A stretch of DNA of 64,000 nucleotides from Rhodococcus spelaei (GCF_006704125.1 NZ_VIGH01000006.1:124001-188000), one strand, 5' to 3'. Numbered from the stretch's first letter, positions 18,401-26,606 are shown. Notes: a model not told the origin generated them from the letters alone. Translations and numbers: made by a program.

Positions 18401-19447
18401 TCGACCGAACAGCTGGTCGCCGCCGTGGTGGGCGAGGTGCTCGCCCGGCCCCGCGTAGGACTGGACGACGACTTCTTCGAGCTCGGCGGGCACTCGCTGC
18501 TCGGGGTGGCCGTGGCGGCGCGGTTGGCCGAGGCCACCGGCGCACCGGTCACCGTGCGCTGGCTCTACGCCGCGCCGACCATCGCCGACCTGGCGGACCG
18601 GATCGACAGGGTGGGTGCCGACGAACCGGCCGACGCGATGGGGCCATTGCTGACCCTCAGCCGACGCGGGACCCGAGAACCGTTGTTCTGTGTGCATTCC
18701 GCGGTGCCGCTGGCGTGGTGCTACGCGGGATTGACCCCATACGTGACGGACCGCCCCGTCTACGGGCTGCAGTCGCCGACGATCCTGGTGCCGTCACCGG
18801 CCGCGGCGACGATCGACCAACTCGCCACGTTCTACGTCGGGCAGATCACCCGGACTCAACCGGTCGGCCCGTACCACCTCCTGGGTTGGTCGCTCGGTGG
18901 CCAGATCGCGCATGCCGTTGCGGTCCGGCTCCGTGAACGTGGCGACGAGGTGCGGTTGCTGGCCATGCTGGACAGCGTGGTGATCCCGGAGGACGCGCCG
19001 GAACCCACGCTGCCGACCATGTCCGACCTGCTGACCCACCTGCTCGGTCGCGAACCCGAGCATGCCGGCGAGCACCGCGAGATCACTGCGGCACAGGCGT
19101 CGCGTCGGCTCGCCGAGTCCGGTCCGAGTCTGGGTTCGGGGCTGACGGCCGACCAGCTCGAACGGCTGCACCGTGGGTACGTGGACGGTGTTCGGCTCTC
19201 GCACGACTGCCGGCCGCGCCGCTTCGACGGCGACCTGCTGTACTTCTCGGCCACCCGGGGTGTCACCGCGTCGATGGACGTGGAGCAGTGGCGGCCGTAC
19301 GTTGCGGGAACTCTGACCCAGCGTCCGGTCGACGCCGCGCACGCGCAGCTCACCAATCCCGAGGTGCTGGCGGTGATCGGACCCGTCCTGGCGGCGTATC
19401 TGGCTGGGGCCCGGTCACATCCAGGGGTCGGGGAGGTGACGGAATGA
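15476..19447 (+). CDS. EntF-like stand-alone NRPS, C-A-T-TE
   Basis: A 1323-residue single-module synthetase. The condensation domain (residues ~15-440) has its HHxxxDG motif as HHLVLDG. The adenylation domain (~450-950) shows YTSGSTGIPKG, the SYGPTE loop, YRSGDL, and NGKLDRQALP. The carrier site is LGGHSL near 1010 and the thioesterase serine is in GWSLGG near 1140. Size and order match enterobactin synthase EntF, but the nine-residue specificity code read by eye is DALLVGSVM, not the Ser code, and no dihydroxybenzoate genes are present. One of three successive GTGs behind GAGGAG is the start; 15482 fits best. The next gene overlaps by ATGA. Confidence 0.92.
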   Translation: MVVSRPDEHAAGPVGAGLGYRCELFPLSSAQTAIWVAQQLRPDLPMSVAVYLDLSGPIDVDLLERCGQRAAREMGSPNVRFTLADGCVRQYVGPGETGWLRRIDVSGHRDPTRAAVDWMERDFDASMDLLDADLSVSTMFRVAPDRHLWYARSHHLVLDGVGSATLLHRIAELYGAAQTGGLPSASRTLSPAEIVARDLDYRASSRFAADREYWLRELVGFERVTSLADRYGEASARPHRVGSVLGAATTARLAAARNRYGAGVTELVISAWASYLAQMTGEDDVVLALPVAARTTAAMRRSAGSVSNVVPLRLVAVTERSVAEVVAQVRTKIVGALRHQLYRYEDIQRDRGIGHVTRGGFGSVVNVLGFTDPIALGSTSGQAHLLSLGPVEDILVNGYQLGPDDTCVRIDFQANPTRYSRATIAAHHRRFLGFLDRFLQAAPDRSLPSVVPTSAVPPTVSRPRTENRVHLLPDLLRAGMTRPDAVALAEGPRTVSYRELDESSSRWARALIARGIGPGDVVAVALTRSVESVVATWAVAKAGGCRVPIDPTHPARRTAWLLADSGARHGITVADWADALPASDTAWLVLDDPGTVRDVARRASTEVGDADRRARLRDADPAYLSYTSGSTGIPKGVVVTHAGLGPLTDYIVESYRVDSSSTVLHAHSPTFDAHLLELLAAFAGGARLVVEPPSTVAGAELARLIAEQSVTHLLTTPAVLATIGPQAVPSLRTVVVGGEPCPVDLVRRWAPHVEMLNSYGPTEITVMATQTDAMTEAAPVTIGRPLPHVNARVLDSRLRPAPIGARGELYLAGPGVARGYHRRPAATASRFVPDPWDPAGGRMYRSGDLVRMREDGAIEFLGRADAQVALRGNRIEPAEIEAVLTADPAVARAAVTVAHSGSRGDRLVAYAVAEKGFRLDPAAVIARLRSELPPAMVPSALVELAELPVTPNGKLDRQALPRAEVVAQRYRAPVTSTEQLVAAVVGEVLARPRVGLDDDFFELGGHSLLGVAVAARLAEATGAPVTVRWLYAAPTIADLADRIDRVGADEPADAMGPLLTLSRRGTREPLFCVHSAVPLAWCYAGLTPYVTDRPVYGLQSPTILVPSPAAATIDQLATFYVGQITRTQPVGPYHLLGWSLGGQIAHAVAVRLRERGDEVRLLAMLDSVVIPEDAPEPTLPTMSDLLTHLLGREPEHAGEHREITAAQASRRLAESGPSLGSGLTADQLERLHRGYVDGVRLSHDCRPRRFDGDLLYFSATRGVTASMDVEQWRPYVAGTLTQRPVDAAHAQLTNPEVLAVIGPVLAAYLAGARSHPGVGEVTE

Positions 19448-20148
19448 CTCGAGCGCACCTCACCGGGCCGAGGTCCGGGACCGACTGGATCAGCCTGTTC
19501 GACGACGAGGGCAGACCCGTTCGGCGTGATCGCGACGCGGCCGCGCTGACTCGATGGGTGATCGACTACCTGATCGAGCCGCACGAGGAACTCGGCCGAG
19601 GCGGTCCGGTGTGTCCCTTCGTCAAGCAGTCGGTTGTCCACGGCACGTTCTGGGCCGGTTTCGTGCCGGGCGTCGCACTCACCGTCGACCAGATGTCGCC
19701 GGTGATCGCCGACGCGCTGCACACCTACCTGGAACTGCCTGACGGGAACCATGATTCGTCACCCCACACCCTGGTGACGGTGTTTCCCTCCCTCGGTGAC
19801 GGGCACACGGTCGAGGTGGTGCACGCCGCGTTCAAGTCACGCTTCGTGGAGAAGGGGCTCATGCTCGGGCAGTTCTATCCGGGCTGCCGCCAGTCGGGGC
19901 TGTGGAACAAGGACTTTCACGCGCTGGATGCGCCGCTGCCGATGCTGGTGGTCCGGAAGATGATGAGCACCGACTACCCGTTCCTGGTGGGCAGGCGGGA
20001 GTGGTTGTTCTCGTACTTCTCGCATTTCGCGCCCGTGCTTCCGGTCAGGCTGCGGTGGGCCATGGCTGAGCGGATGCAACTCGACGCGGACTCCGCCAAG
20101 GCGATCGCCGATCTCCGGATGCACGGCATCGACGAACAGGCCCGGTAG
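19444..20148 (+). CDS. DUF6875-type protein coupled to the EntF-like NRPS
   Basis: A 234-residue soluble protein with the segment EELGRGGPVCPFVKQSV near residues 45-60, the hallmark I associate with DUF6875, followed by LMLGQFYPGC and a C-terminal helical part. Function unknown. Its start overlaps the NRPS stop by four bases, so the two are made together; fusions or pairs of such domains with NRPS proteins suggest a role in tailoring, transfer or release of the carrier-bound product. That role is inference. Confidence 0.7.
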   Translation: MTRAHLTGPRSGTDWISLFDDEGRPVRRDRDAAALTRWVIDYLIEPHEELGRGGPVCPFVKQSVVHGTFWAGFVPGVALTVDQMSPVIADALHTYLELPDGNHDSSPHTLVTVFPSLGDGHTVEVVHAAFKSRFVEKGLMLGQFYPGCRQSGLWNKDFHALDAPLPMLVVRKMMSTDYPFLVGRREWLFSYFSHFAPVLPVRLRWAMAERMQLDADSAKAIADLRMHGIDEQAR

Positions 20149-20157
20149 GTCGTCGCG

Positions 20158-21234
20158 TCACGCACCGATCGCGGCGGCCATCATCGGCCACGAGTCGTGC
20201 AGGCTGTCCTGCCAGTACGGCCACGCGTGGGTTCCGACGGGTGCGAGATTGGCGACGACCGGGATGTTCAGGGCGTGCAGGCGGTCGACCAGCGGGCGCG
20301 TGCACTGCCCGATCACTGCTTCCATGACGCCGCCGACGGCGACACGGTCGAGCATGGTCCCGACGTTCCCGTCGATCCCCGGTGAGGTGAGCCCCTCGTG
20401 CGGTCCGGGCAGTCCGGTGCCTGCGGAGATGTAGACCTGCGTGCCGCGCAGGCGCTCGGCCTGCAGGCTCGGATCGTGGTCCGCCCAGGCTGGATCGCCG
20501 GGCGGACCCCACATGTTCGCGGCAGTGCCACCGAACAGCGCGAGTTGAGACGAGACGTAGGCCTGACCCAGCGGGTCGCCGGTTCGGGCACACCCGCTGA
20601 AGGACCCGACGGCGCGATACACGCCCGGCGCATGGATCGCGAGGTCCAAGACCGACGTCGCGGACATCGACACGCCGGCGATCGCGTTGCGCCCGGTCAT
20701 GCCGAATGCCGCGTCGAGAATCGGCGGGAGTTCCCGCGTGAGGAACGTCGCCCACTTGTTGCGTCCGAGAACGGGATCGTCGCGTTCCCAATCGGTGTAG
20801 TAGCTCGCCCGACCCGCCATCGGGACGACCACGTTGACGTTCTTGTCCGCGAAGAACGACGCAACGTCGCTCCGGCCGGTCCACGCGCCCCCGTTCTCGC
20901 CGCCGTCGACGCCGTTCAGGAGGTAGAGCGCGGGTGCACTCGCATCGGGATGCGACACCCATAGGGGGATCGGGCGATTCATGGCCGCCGAGTAGACGGT
21001 GACGTCGAACTGGCGGCCACCGAGGGGCTTGACGGACAGAATGCCCGATCCGGCGGTCGCGGCGAACACGGGTGCGGCCGGTTCCATTCGGGTCGCCGAC
21101 GCGACCGCGGGTGTGGACCCCAGCAGACACGCGGCGATAGAGACGAGGACGGCGAGGCGTGCACACCTCAGACAGCTCGTCGTGGGTCCGGCATCCTGCC
21201 GGTCGGGCGTGCCGTGTTCTCGGGTGGGCGTCAT
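20158..21234 (-). CDS. Antigen-85-type mycolyltransferase / esterase
   Basis: The 358-residue secreted protein starts with a long twin-basic leader and hydrophobic segment ending near ASA. The mature part has the alpha/beta-hydrolase fold of the Ag85 family: nucleophile GVSMSA near residue 190 and the catalytic histidine in GTHAWPYWQDSL near the end, which parallels HSWEYWGAQL of Ag85. These enzymes transfer mycolic acids to trehalose and arabinogalactan outside the cell. A GGAGG site precedes ATG 21234. Presence of this family implies a mycolic-acid cell envelope. Confidence 0.87.
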   Translation of the reverse strand: MTPTREHGTPDRQDAGPTTSCLRCARLAVLVSIAACLLGSTPAVASATRMEPAAPVFAATAGSGILSVKPLGGRQFDVTVYSAAMNRPIPLWVSHPDASAPALYLLNGVDGGENGGAWTGRSDVASFFADKNVNVVVPMAGRASYYTDWERDDPVLGRNKWATFLTRELPPILDAAFGMTGRNAIAGVSMSATSVLDLAIHAPGVYRAVGSFSGCARTGDPLGQAYVSSQLALFGGTAANMWGPPGDPAWADHDPSLQAERLRGTQVYISAGTGLPGPHEGLTSPGIDGNVGTMLDRVAVGGVMEAVIGQCTRPLVDRLHALNIPVVANLAPVGTHAWPYWQDSLHDSWPMMAAAIGA

Positions 21235-21355
21235 GCGGTTGCCTCCGTGTGATGTCCTCCGCGTCTTCGCCACTCTCGATTCTGGTCCCGATGGTCATCC
21301 GGCCGCCAGGGTTCGGCGAAGTCCGTTCCTACCGGCCGTGTGGTCGCCAGACGGG

Positions 21356-21382
21356 GGTTTGACACCGTGCCGATTGGGGTAA
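21356..21382 (+). promoter_or_regulatory. Sigma-F-type autoregulatory promoter (GGTTT-N16-GGGTAA)
   Basis: GGTTT at 21356-21360 and GGGTAA at 21377-21382 are 16 bp apart, 120 bp upstream of the anti-sigma/sigma-F operon. Such autoregulation is normal for sigma-F operons. Confidence 0.72.
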
Positions 21383-21504
21383 CTCGACGGATGCGTGGGC
21401 CGCAGACGATTACTGATCCGGCGAACGGAGATTCGAGCTGTCGCGGGCCTGGGTAAGTTGACGACACGGTTCACGCCCGCGATCCACTACGCGATGGAGT
21501 GTCG

Positions 21505-21936
21505 ATGACAGAGGTCGGAAGCGTGGGACCCGGAGCCACGGAACTGGGTGCCGCCGTCGAAGTGCGCGTCACGGCCGAGTTGGCGCAGCTGCCGGTGCTG
21601 CGTGCCATGGCCGAAACCATCACGGTCCTCAACGAGTTCAACCTCGACGAGATCTCCGATGTCACGCTCGCGGTGGATCAGGTCTGCTCGGACCTGATCG
21701 GTGACACCGTCGAGGGAGCGGAGCTGACCTGCCGCTTCCAGCTCGCCGGCGACGAGTTGTGCGTGGGGATCTCGTCGATCATCCGCAGCGACAGAGGGCC
21801 CGACCAGCACGGCTTCGGCTGGCACGTACTGCGGAGCCTCACCGACTCGATCGCGGTGACACGGGCACCGTTGGACACGTCGAAGGGCGGACATCCCACC
21901 ACCGTCGAGTTCTCGAAGCTCAGGGGCGGCGTGTAG
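21505..21936 (+). CDS. RsbW-like anti-sigma factor
   Basis: A 143-residue GHKL-type protein. The segment ISDVTLAVDQVCSDLI near residue 55 corresponds to the N box of RsbW/UsfX anti-sigma kinases, though the usual Asn is replaced by Asp, as in some mycobacterial sigma-F antagonists with weak kinase activity. GFGWHVLRSLTDSI is the G-box region. The TAG stop overlaps the GTG start of the sigma gene by one base. It should hold the sigma factor inactive until released by an anti-anti-sigma factor. Confidence 0.85.
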   Translation: MTEVGSVGPGATELGAAVEVRVTAELAQLPVLRAMAETITVLNEFNLDEISDVTLAVDQVCSDLIGDTVEGAELTCRFQLAGDELCVGISSIIRSDRGPDQHGFGWHVLRSLTDSIAVTRAPLDTSKGGHPTTVEFSKLRGGV

Positions 21937-22730
21937 TGCAGTTCAGCCCCGCCGCGCCCGATCGGCGCGCGAACTCCTCGCCGGACGACTACAACGATGT
22001 GGCCGGGCTGTTCGAACGAGTCGCGGAGCTCGGTGCGGACGACGGTCTGTCGGTGCGCGAGGAGATCGTCACGCGGTGCCTGCCGCTCGCCGAGCACATC
22101 GCCCGCCGCTTCTGCGGAAGGGGCGAGCCGTACGACGACCTGGTGCAGGTCGCGAGGCTCGGGCTGGTCAACGCGGTGGACCGGTTCGACGTCGCCCGCG
22201 GATCGGACTTCGTGTCCTTCGCGGTGCCGACGATCATGGGCGAGGTCCGCAGGCACTTCCGCGATACGGGTTGGGCGATGCGGGTACCCCGCCGGATGAA
22301 GGAACTGCACCTGCGGATCGCGAAGGCCGTGGGAGTGCTGTCCCAGCGGCTCGGGCGGGCACCGACGGCGAGCGAGATCGCCGCCGAGATGGGAATCGCC
22401 GTCGACGAGGTGTCGGAGGGTCTGATCGCGGGGAGCGCCTACCAGACGATATCCATCGACGCTGCGGTGGGCGACCGGGAGTACGAGGTGCCGCTCGCGG
22501 AGACGCTCGGCGTCGAGGACGACGCACTGGCGACGGTCGAGGAGTTCACCGCGGTCGGTCCGGCCCTGGCCCGGCTGCCCGAGCGTGAGCGCACCATCCT
22601 GGTGCTGCGGTTCTACGGCTCCATGACCCAGACCCAGATCGCCGAACGTCTCGGCATCTCACAGATGCACGTCTCGCGAATCCTGTCCAGGACGTTGCGT
22701 CGCCTGCGTGACGAGCTGAGCGCGGACTGA
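21936..22730 (+). CDS. sigF: Sigma-F/B family alternative RNA polymerase sigma factor
   Basis: The 264-residue protein has region 2 (YDDLVQVARLGLVNAVDRFD, then FAVPTIMGEVRRHFRD), region 3 (LGRAPTASEIAAEMGI) and region 4 with its helix-turn-helix (MTQTQIAERLGISQMHVSRIL), the arrangement of SigF/SigB stress sigma factors. Length is typical. It is translated from a GTG that overlaps the anti-sigma stop. At least four further sigma-F-type promoters lie in this window, so part of the regulon is local. Confidence 0.92.
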   Translation: MQFSPAAPDRRANSSPDDYNDVAGLFERVAELGADDGLSVREEIVTRCLPLAEHIARRFCGRGEPYDDLVQVARLGLVNAVDRFDVARGSDFVSFAVPTIMGEVRRHFRDTGWAMRVPRRMKELHLRIAKAVGVLSQRLGRAPTASEIAAEMGIAVDEVSEGLIAGSAYQTISIDAAVGDREYEVPLAETLGVEDDALATVEEFTAVGPALARLPERERTILVLRFYGSMTQTQIAERLGISQMHVSRILSRTLRRLRDELSAD

Positions 22731-22758
22731 GGGCGGACCCGGGTGTGGCGCGGGCGAT

Positions 22759-22930
22759 CTAGTGTCGGTCGAGTTGCGGCAGGATGGTCTCGCGCGCGAG
22801 CAGAAGCAACGAGGCGGCGACCGGAATTGCGAGCAGGGCACAGGCAGGTTGCTCAGGACGTATCCGCCGACCTTGGCGAAGATCTCGTCGCCGATCAGGA
22901 TGGTGCGTTCCGACCCGACGCGAAACGACC
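22759..22930 (-). pseudogene. Remnant of an AI-2E family transporter
   Basis: On the minus strand the peptide ILIGDEIFAKVGGYVLSNL is followed, after a frame change, by ALLAIPVAASLLLLARETILPQLDRH and a stop. These are the start of the second half and the extreme C-terminus of AI-2E/PerM-type transporters; the roughly 100 residues that normally lie between them are gone. It sits between the sigma-F gene and a DUF2231 gene. The match is by recognition of conserved segments only. Confidence 0.5.
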
Positions 22931-23036
22931 GACTGGGCCGCCGGCCTGTTCAGGCTCATGCGTGGAGGATGCCCGCGCATCGGGAGTTGAAACGTTCGAT
23001 GCTCAACCGCACGGAGTTGCGCAGGAGGCTCGTCCG

Positions 23037-23585
23037 TCAGCCGACGTCGACGTCGTCCCGCACGGCGGCCTGGGGAACTGTGGCCGAGGCGTCTGCACTG
23101 AACGCGATGTGACCGCCGAGCGCGCCTGCGGCGCCGGCCGCGCCGAGCCCGAGCACACTCAGTGCGCTGGCACGGAACCCGGGTGCAGCCTTCCGTCGCC
23201 GGTACGACGCGAGCATCAGCACCACCGCGACGGTGTTCCCCGCAGCGTGGATCAGACCGGCCCGACGCTGGGGTGCATCACGCAGCGACCAGTCGGCCCA
23301 TCCGGTCGCGAGGGCGGGCGGCACGGCGATCAACCCGAAGCCGATCATCCGGCGGGCCGCGAGGTGGTCGCGGAACACGATGTCGAGCACCAGGGAACTC
23401 GTCCACGCACCGAGTGGCACGGCGACCATCGCCGGATGCACCGGATGTCCCAGCCACGAGCCGCGCAGAAGCCCCGCGGCCGGACGGTCGTCGAGTCCAC
23501 GGAGAACACGGGTGCGCAGTGCGTCGCTGACGGGATCGAGGGCGGTCACCGACTCGGCGCGCCCCAGCACGTCTCGAATACTCAT
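23037..23585 (-). CDS. DUF2231 membrane protein
   Basis: The 182-residue protein shows the DUF2231 hallmarks: LGHPVHPAMVAVPLGAWTSSLVLD, a GWADW segment and a HAAGNTVAVVLM helix, giving four membrane helices. The ATG at 23585 lies only 9 bp after the -10 box of a sigma-F-type promoter, so the mRNA is nearly leaderless. Function of the family is unknown; some members carry haem-binding histidines. Confidence 0.85.
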   Translation of the reverse strand: MSIRDVLGRAESVTALDPVSDALRTRVLRGLDDRPAAGLLRGSWLGHPVHPAMVAVPLGAWTSSLVLDIVFRDHLAARRMIGFGLIAVPPALATGWADWSLRDAPQRRAGLIHAAGNTVAVVLMLASYRRRKAAPGFRASALSVLGLGAAGAAGALGGHIAFSADASATVPQAAVRDDVDVG

Positions 23586-23594
23586 GAACGCGGC

Positions 23595-23621
23595 GTACCC
23601 GGACTGGCGCGGGGCCAAACC
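23595..23621 (-). promoter_or_regulatory. Sigma-F-type promoter (GGTTT-N16-GGGTAC)
   Basis: Minus-strand GGTTT (23621-23617) and GGGTAC (23600-23595) are exactly 16 bp apart and directly precede the DUF2231 start. Confidence 0.72.
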
Positions 23622-23630
23622 TTGCGCGCT

Positions 23631-24683
23631 CTACTCGTGTGAGCCCGCGTCACGCGATGCGGCGCTGCGCCCGACCAGTTCGTATGCGGGATTGAGTGCC
23701 GCCGCACCGCGGACCGCCGTTCCCGCCCCGGTGGTGTAGCGCTGCGTGGTGTTCATCGACTCGTGGCCGAGCATCCGCATCAGCGTGTAGACGCTGACGT
23801 TCTGGTCTGCCATCGCGGTGGCGAACGTGTGCCGGAGTTGGTGCACGAGGGCGCCCTTCGCGCGGTCGCCGTTGATGCCGGCGCGGCGGTAGGCGCGTTC
23901 GACGCGGTACTGCAGCGTACCGCGGGTGATCCGCTGGCCGTCCCGGCCCACGAACATCGGGTCGCTCGCCCGGAACCGGTCCCACGGACCCGCGCCGGTC
24001 GACGACCGCCTGCGGACCGTGTCCGGGAAGCGTTCCGAACGGCTGGCCAGGTAGTCCCCGAGCACGTCCACGACCACCGGTTCGACGGTGACCACCCGTT
24101 CCTTGTTGCCCTTGCCGTGCACGTGAATGACCTTGGCGGACCCGGCGCCGTCGCTGGCGTCGTCGCGCAGGTCGCCGAGATCGACGGCGATCAACTCCGC
24201 CGCCCGCATCCCGGTCAACAGTCCGGTGAGGATCACCGCGAAGTCGCGTTCCGCCCAGGCACGGGTGCCGCCCTCGTCCGGTGACTGCAGCGTCGTGATG
24301 AGACGTTCGACCGAGTCCGCGCGGAAGGCCTTCGGGAGGGTCTTCGGGACCTTCGGGCGGAGCACCGACGACATCGGGTTCGCGACAATCGCGTCGGCGG
24401 TGAACAGGAACTCGCACAGCATGTTCCAGGTGGACCAGCAGCGCCGGATGGACGCCGCCTGGTGGCTTCGGGCGTAATCCGCGAACGCCGCCCGCATCGA
24501 CCCCTTGCCGATCACCTCGACCGTCAACTCGGCCAGCGCGACCCCTGCGGCGCGGGCGAGCGGATCGGCGATCGACCGGTAGTCCTGCCGATACGCCTTG
24601 AGGGTGTTGGGTGAGGGCTTGGCGGTACTGCGATGAACGAGGAATTCCTCGAACCAGGGCGCGAGCCGATGATGTCCGGGCAT
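23631..24683 (-). CDS. Tyrosine recombinase (XerC/D-like integrase)
   Basis: A complete 350-residue tyrosine recombinase. The catalytic set is present: Arg160 in TGMRAAEL, Lys191 in HGKGNKER, His281 and Arg284 in HQLRHTF, His307 in LGHES and Tyr316 in TTQRY. The N-terminal SAM-like core-binding domain is present. It lies alone with no phage genes, excisionase or tRNA next to it, so it is either a domesticated recombinase or the relic of an integrative element. No att repeats were found by eye. Confidence 0.9.
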   Translation of the reverse strand: MPGHHRLAPWFEEFLVHRSTAKPSPNTLKAYRQDYRSIADPLARAAGVALAELTVEVIGKGSMRAAFADYARSHQAASIRRCWSTWNMLCEFLFTADAIVANPMSSVLRPKVPKTLPKAFRADSVERLITTLQSPDEGGTRAWAERDFAVILTGLLTGMRAAELIAVDLGDLRDDASDGAGSAKVIHVHGKGNKERVVTVEPVVVDVLGDYLASRSERFPDTVRRRSSTGAGPWDRFRASDPMFVGRDGQRITRGTLQYRVERAYRRAGINGDRAKGALVHQLRHTFATAMADQNVSVYTLMRMLGHESMNTTQRYTTGAGTAVRGAAALNPAYELVGRSAASRDAGSHE

Positions 24684-24737
24684 CCGCTCATCTTGTCGGA
24701 TCGGTACGACAGATCGACGTCGGCAGTGGGGGGACGA

Positions 24738-25385
24738 TCAGACCGCGGCGCGGCGAACTGCGAGCACTACGAGAAACGGCCAACTCGACTCGATGCTCGT
24801 GCAGATCCGTTCGGACAGACCGAAGTTGGCGCCGCCCTGCGCCTCGATGAGCAGCCACACCGTCATCACCACGAAGACGAGGGTGGCGATCGTGCACATC
24901 CGCACGCTCAGCAACGAGGGCCAGCGGTGCGCACGCGAGCCCACGAATGCCGGCCACAGTGCGAGGGTGATGGCACCGAGGACGGCGAGGGCGACGTGCG
25001 CGGGTATGGACCCGACTTCCGGTTGGGGGATCATCGCCATCGCGATGCCGGCCAGACCCGACGCGGCGAGAACGATCCGGGCGGCCGGTCGTATCCCGTA
25101 CAGGCCTGCGGCAGTGAGCAGGTGGCACAGACCCACCGCGATCAGGGCGGTCGTCATCACCCACTGGTCGGTCGCAGCGTCGCCGGAGAGCACGCTGATC
25201 GACTGCCGGACCGGACTGTAGGTGGGCGGCTGCCTGCTGCCCGCGGCCACCCAGCCGCCGATCAGCAGCAACGGAGCCGCCGCCGAGGAGATCGGCGTCC
25301 ACCAGGCCGCGCCGGCGCGGGCGACGCCCGCTGCCTCGTGGTCGGTTGTGCGCGCAATGGCCTCCACCCGACCATGGTCGTGCAT
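24738..25385 (-). CDS. DUF998 membrane protein
   Basis: A 215-residue protein with six hydrophobic helices. The pattern SPVRQSISVLSGDAATDQWVMT after the first helix and IPQPEVGSIPAHVALAVLG before the fourth is that of DUF998, a family of unknown function. No operon partner is evident. Confidence 0.83.
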   Translation of the reverse strand: MHDHGRVEAIARTTDHEAAGVARAGAAWWTPISSAAAPLLLIGGWVAAGSRQPPTYSPVRQSISVLSGDAATDQWVMTTALIAVGLCHLLTAAGLYGIRPAARIVLAASGLAGIAMAMIPQPEVGSIPAHVALAVLGAITLALWPAFVGSRAHRWPSLLSVRMCTIATLVFVVMTVWLLIEAQGGANFGLSERICTSIESSWPFLVVLAVRRAAV

Positions 25386-25445
25386 GCCCGGGGGTAGTCG
25401 GGCAGATTCGGGCGAATCGATGCGGATCCGAAGCTCGAGCAGCCG

Positions 25446-26087
25446 CTACAGCGAGTGGGGGATGGCGAGTACGGCGATGCCCGAGGTCACGCGTAGCTCC
25501 TCGAAAACATCTCCGCGGGCGGAGAGTTTGTCGGTGCGGGCGACGACGTAGTCGCTGGAGGAGGTGGTGGAGCGGGTGCGGTCGCCGCCGCCGTCGAACA
25601 GGGCGACGCACGCGTGGTCGTGGGTGAGGTCGTGGCGCGCCCAGTACCGGACGCCGTCGTAGCCGGCAGCATCGAGCGCCGCGGCCCACAGCTGGGTGAG
25701 GTGGTAGTCGACAGTCGTGAAGATCTCGGCGGTGACGCCGAACTGCACAGCCAGGTTCGACGTCAGGTCCGCGACTCGTCGGTCGGCGGCAAGTTCCAGG
25801 CGCGAGATCGCGCGCCCGACCAGCTCGGTGCTGGGAATGACCCGGATGCCGCCCCAGGTTTCGAGCAGGGTGACCTGTTCCGACTCCGCGGCGTAGCAGG
25901 TGCCCCGCGGGTCGGCGAGGTCGAACCGCCCGTGCCCACGGCTGCCGAACCACCACGGCGCGAACGAGGCGCCGTGCGTTCGATGCAGCGGCGAGCCGGG
26001 CGGGATCACGGTGGTGGGGAAGCGGTTTCGAAGCTGATCCGGGGGAGGGGGAGGCGAGAGGTGTTGCGTGGCGCGGGGTGCGCTCAC
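25446..26087 (-). CDS. RES-domain toxin
   Basis: The 213-residue protein has the RES NAD-degrading toxin fold: an Arg in the LHRTHGASFAPWWFG segment near residue 50, YAAESEQVTLLE near 80 and a late Ser/Asn region. RES toxins such as MbcT deplete NAD+. A GTG start at 26087 overlaps the antitoxin stop by four bases (GTGA), the usual order being antitoxin first. The first 20 residues are Pro-rich. Confidence 0.86.
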   Translation of the reverse strand: MSAPRATQHLSPPPPPDQLRNRFPTTVIPPGSPLHRTHGASFAPWWFGSRGHGRFDLADPRGTCYAAESEQVTLLETWGGIRVIPSTELVGRAISRLELAADRRVADLTSNLAVQFGVTAEIFTTVDYHLTQLWAAALDAAGYDGVRYWARHDLTHDHACVALFDGGGDRTRSTTSSSDYVVARTDKLSARGDVFEELRVTSGIAVLAIPHSL

Positions 26088-26590
26088 GCGGCCACTCGAT
26101 CGGAGGCCTGGCGCGCGAGTTCGAGTACGGTCGGTCCGTCGCTGTCGAGTAGCGCCTGGCGCGGGGTGCGGCCGCCGAGTTCTGGTTGCTCGCTCATCAG
26201 CCACGACGCGACGGTCCAGCCGCGGGGGTCGGCGTGCGACCACACTCGCAGGACGTCCTTGAGTCCGGGGAGCGGCCTTGCGGGGGAGTTGTCGTCGAAT
26301 CCGGCGACCGAGTAGCCGGCCGACCCGTCCTCGGCGACGAGGCGAAGCACGCGGTGCTCGCGGACCGCCTGGCTCAGCGCCTGCTTCGTCCAGCCGGTCA
26401 CCTCGAGGGTTTGCTTGTGCGTGAGGATCGGCCCGATGTGGTTCTCCCAGGCGCGTCGCGCCTTGAGGCCGGAGAGCACGTCGCGGATCCGGTGCTCGAC
26501 GTACTGGACGTCCGCGGAGTTCAGTTCGGTCTCGTCGATACCGCTGGCGGCGAGTTCCGCTGCCATGACCTCGGTCAGTGGGCTGCTCAT
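26084..26590 (-). CDS. Xre/MbcA/ParS-type antitoxin of the RES toxin
   Basis: The 168-residue protein has a helical N-terminus, a winged-helix-like centre (LTHKQTLEVTGWTKQALSQAVREHRVLRL) and the C-terminal toxin-binding segment DPRGWTVASWLMSEQPELGGRTPRQALLD that defines this antitoxin class. It is transcribed before the toxin with a 4-bp overlap, and its promoter holds four ordered repeats, a probable autoregulatory operator. Confidence 0.86.
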   Translation of the reverse strand: MSSPLTEVMAAELAASGIDETELNSADVQYVEHRIRDVLSGLKARRAWENHIGPILTHKQTLEVTGWTKQALSQAVREHRVLRLVAEDGSAGYSVAGFDDNSPARPLPGLKDVLRVWSHADPRGWTVASWLMSEQPELGGRTPRQALLDSDGPTVLELARQASDRVAA

Positions 26591-26606
26591 GCCCCCATCC
26601 TCTCTG

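Noticed and set aside
15476-19447. Enterobactin-like catechol siderophore pathway
   Set aside because: There are no isochorismate or dihydroxybenzoate genes, and the A-domain code is not the Ser code.
23631-24683. Prophage or integrative element around the tyrosine recombinase
   Set aside because: No phage, excisionase or transfer genes, no tRNA and no direct repeats were found nearby.
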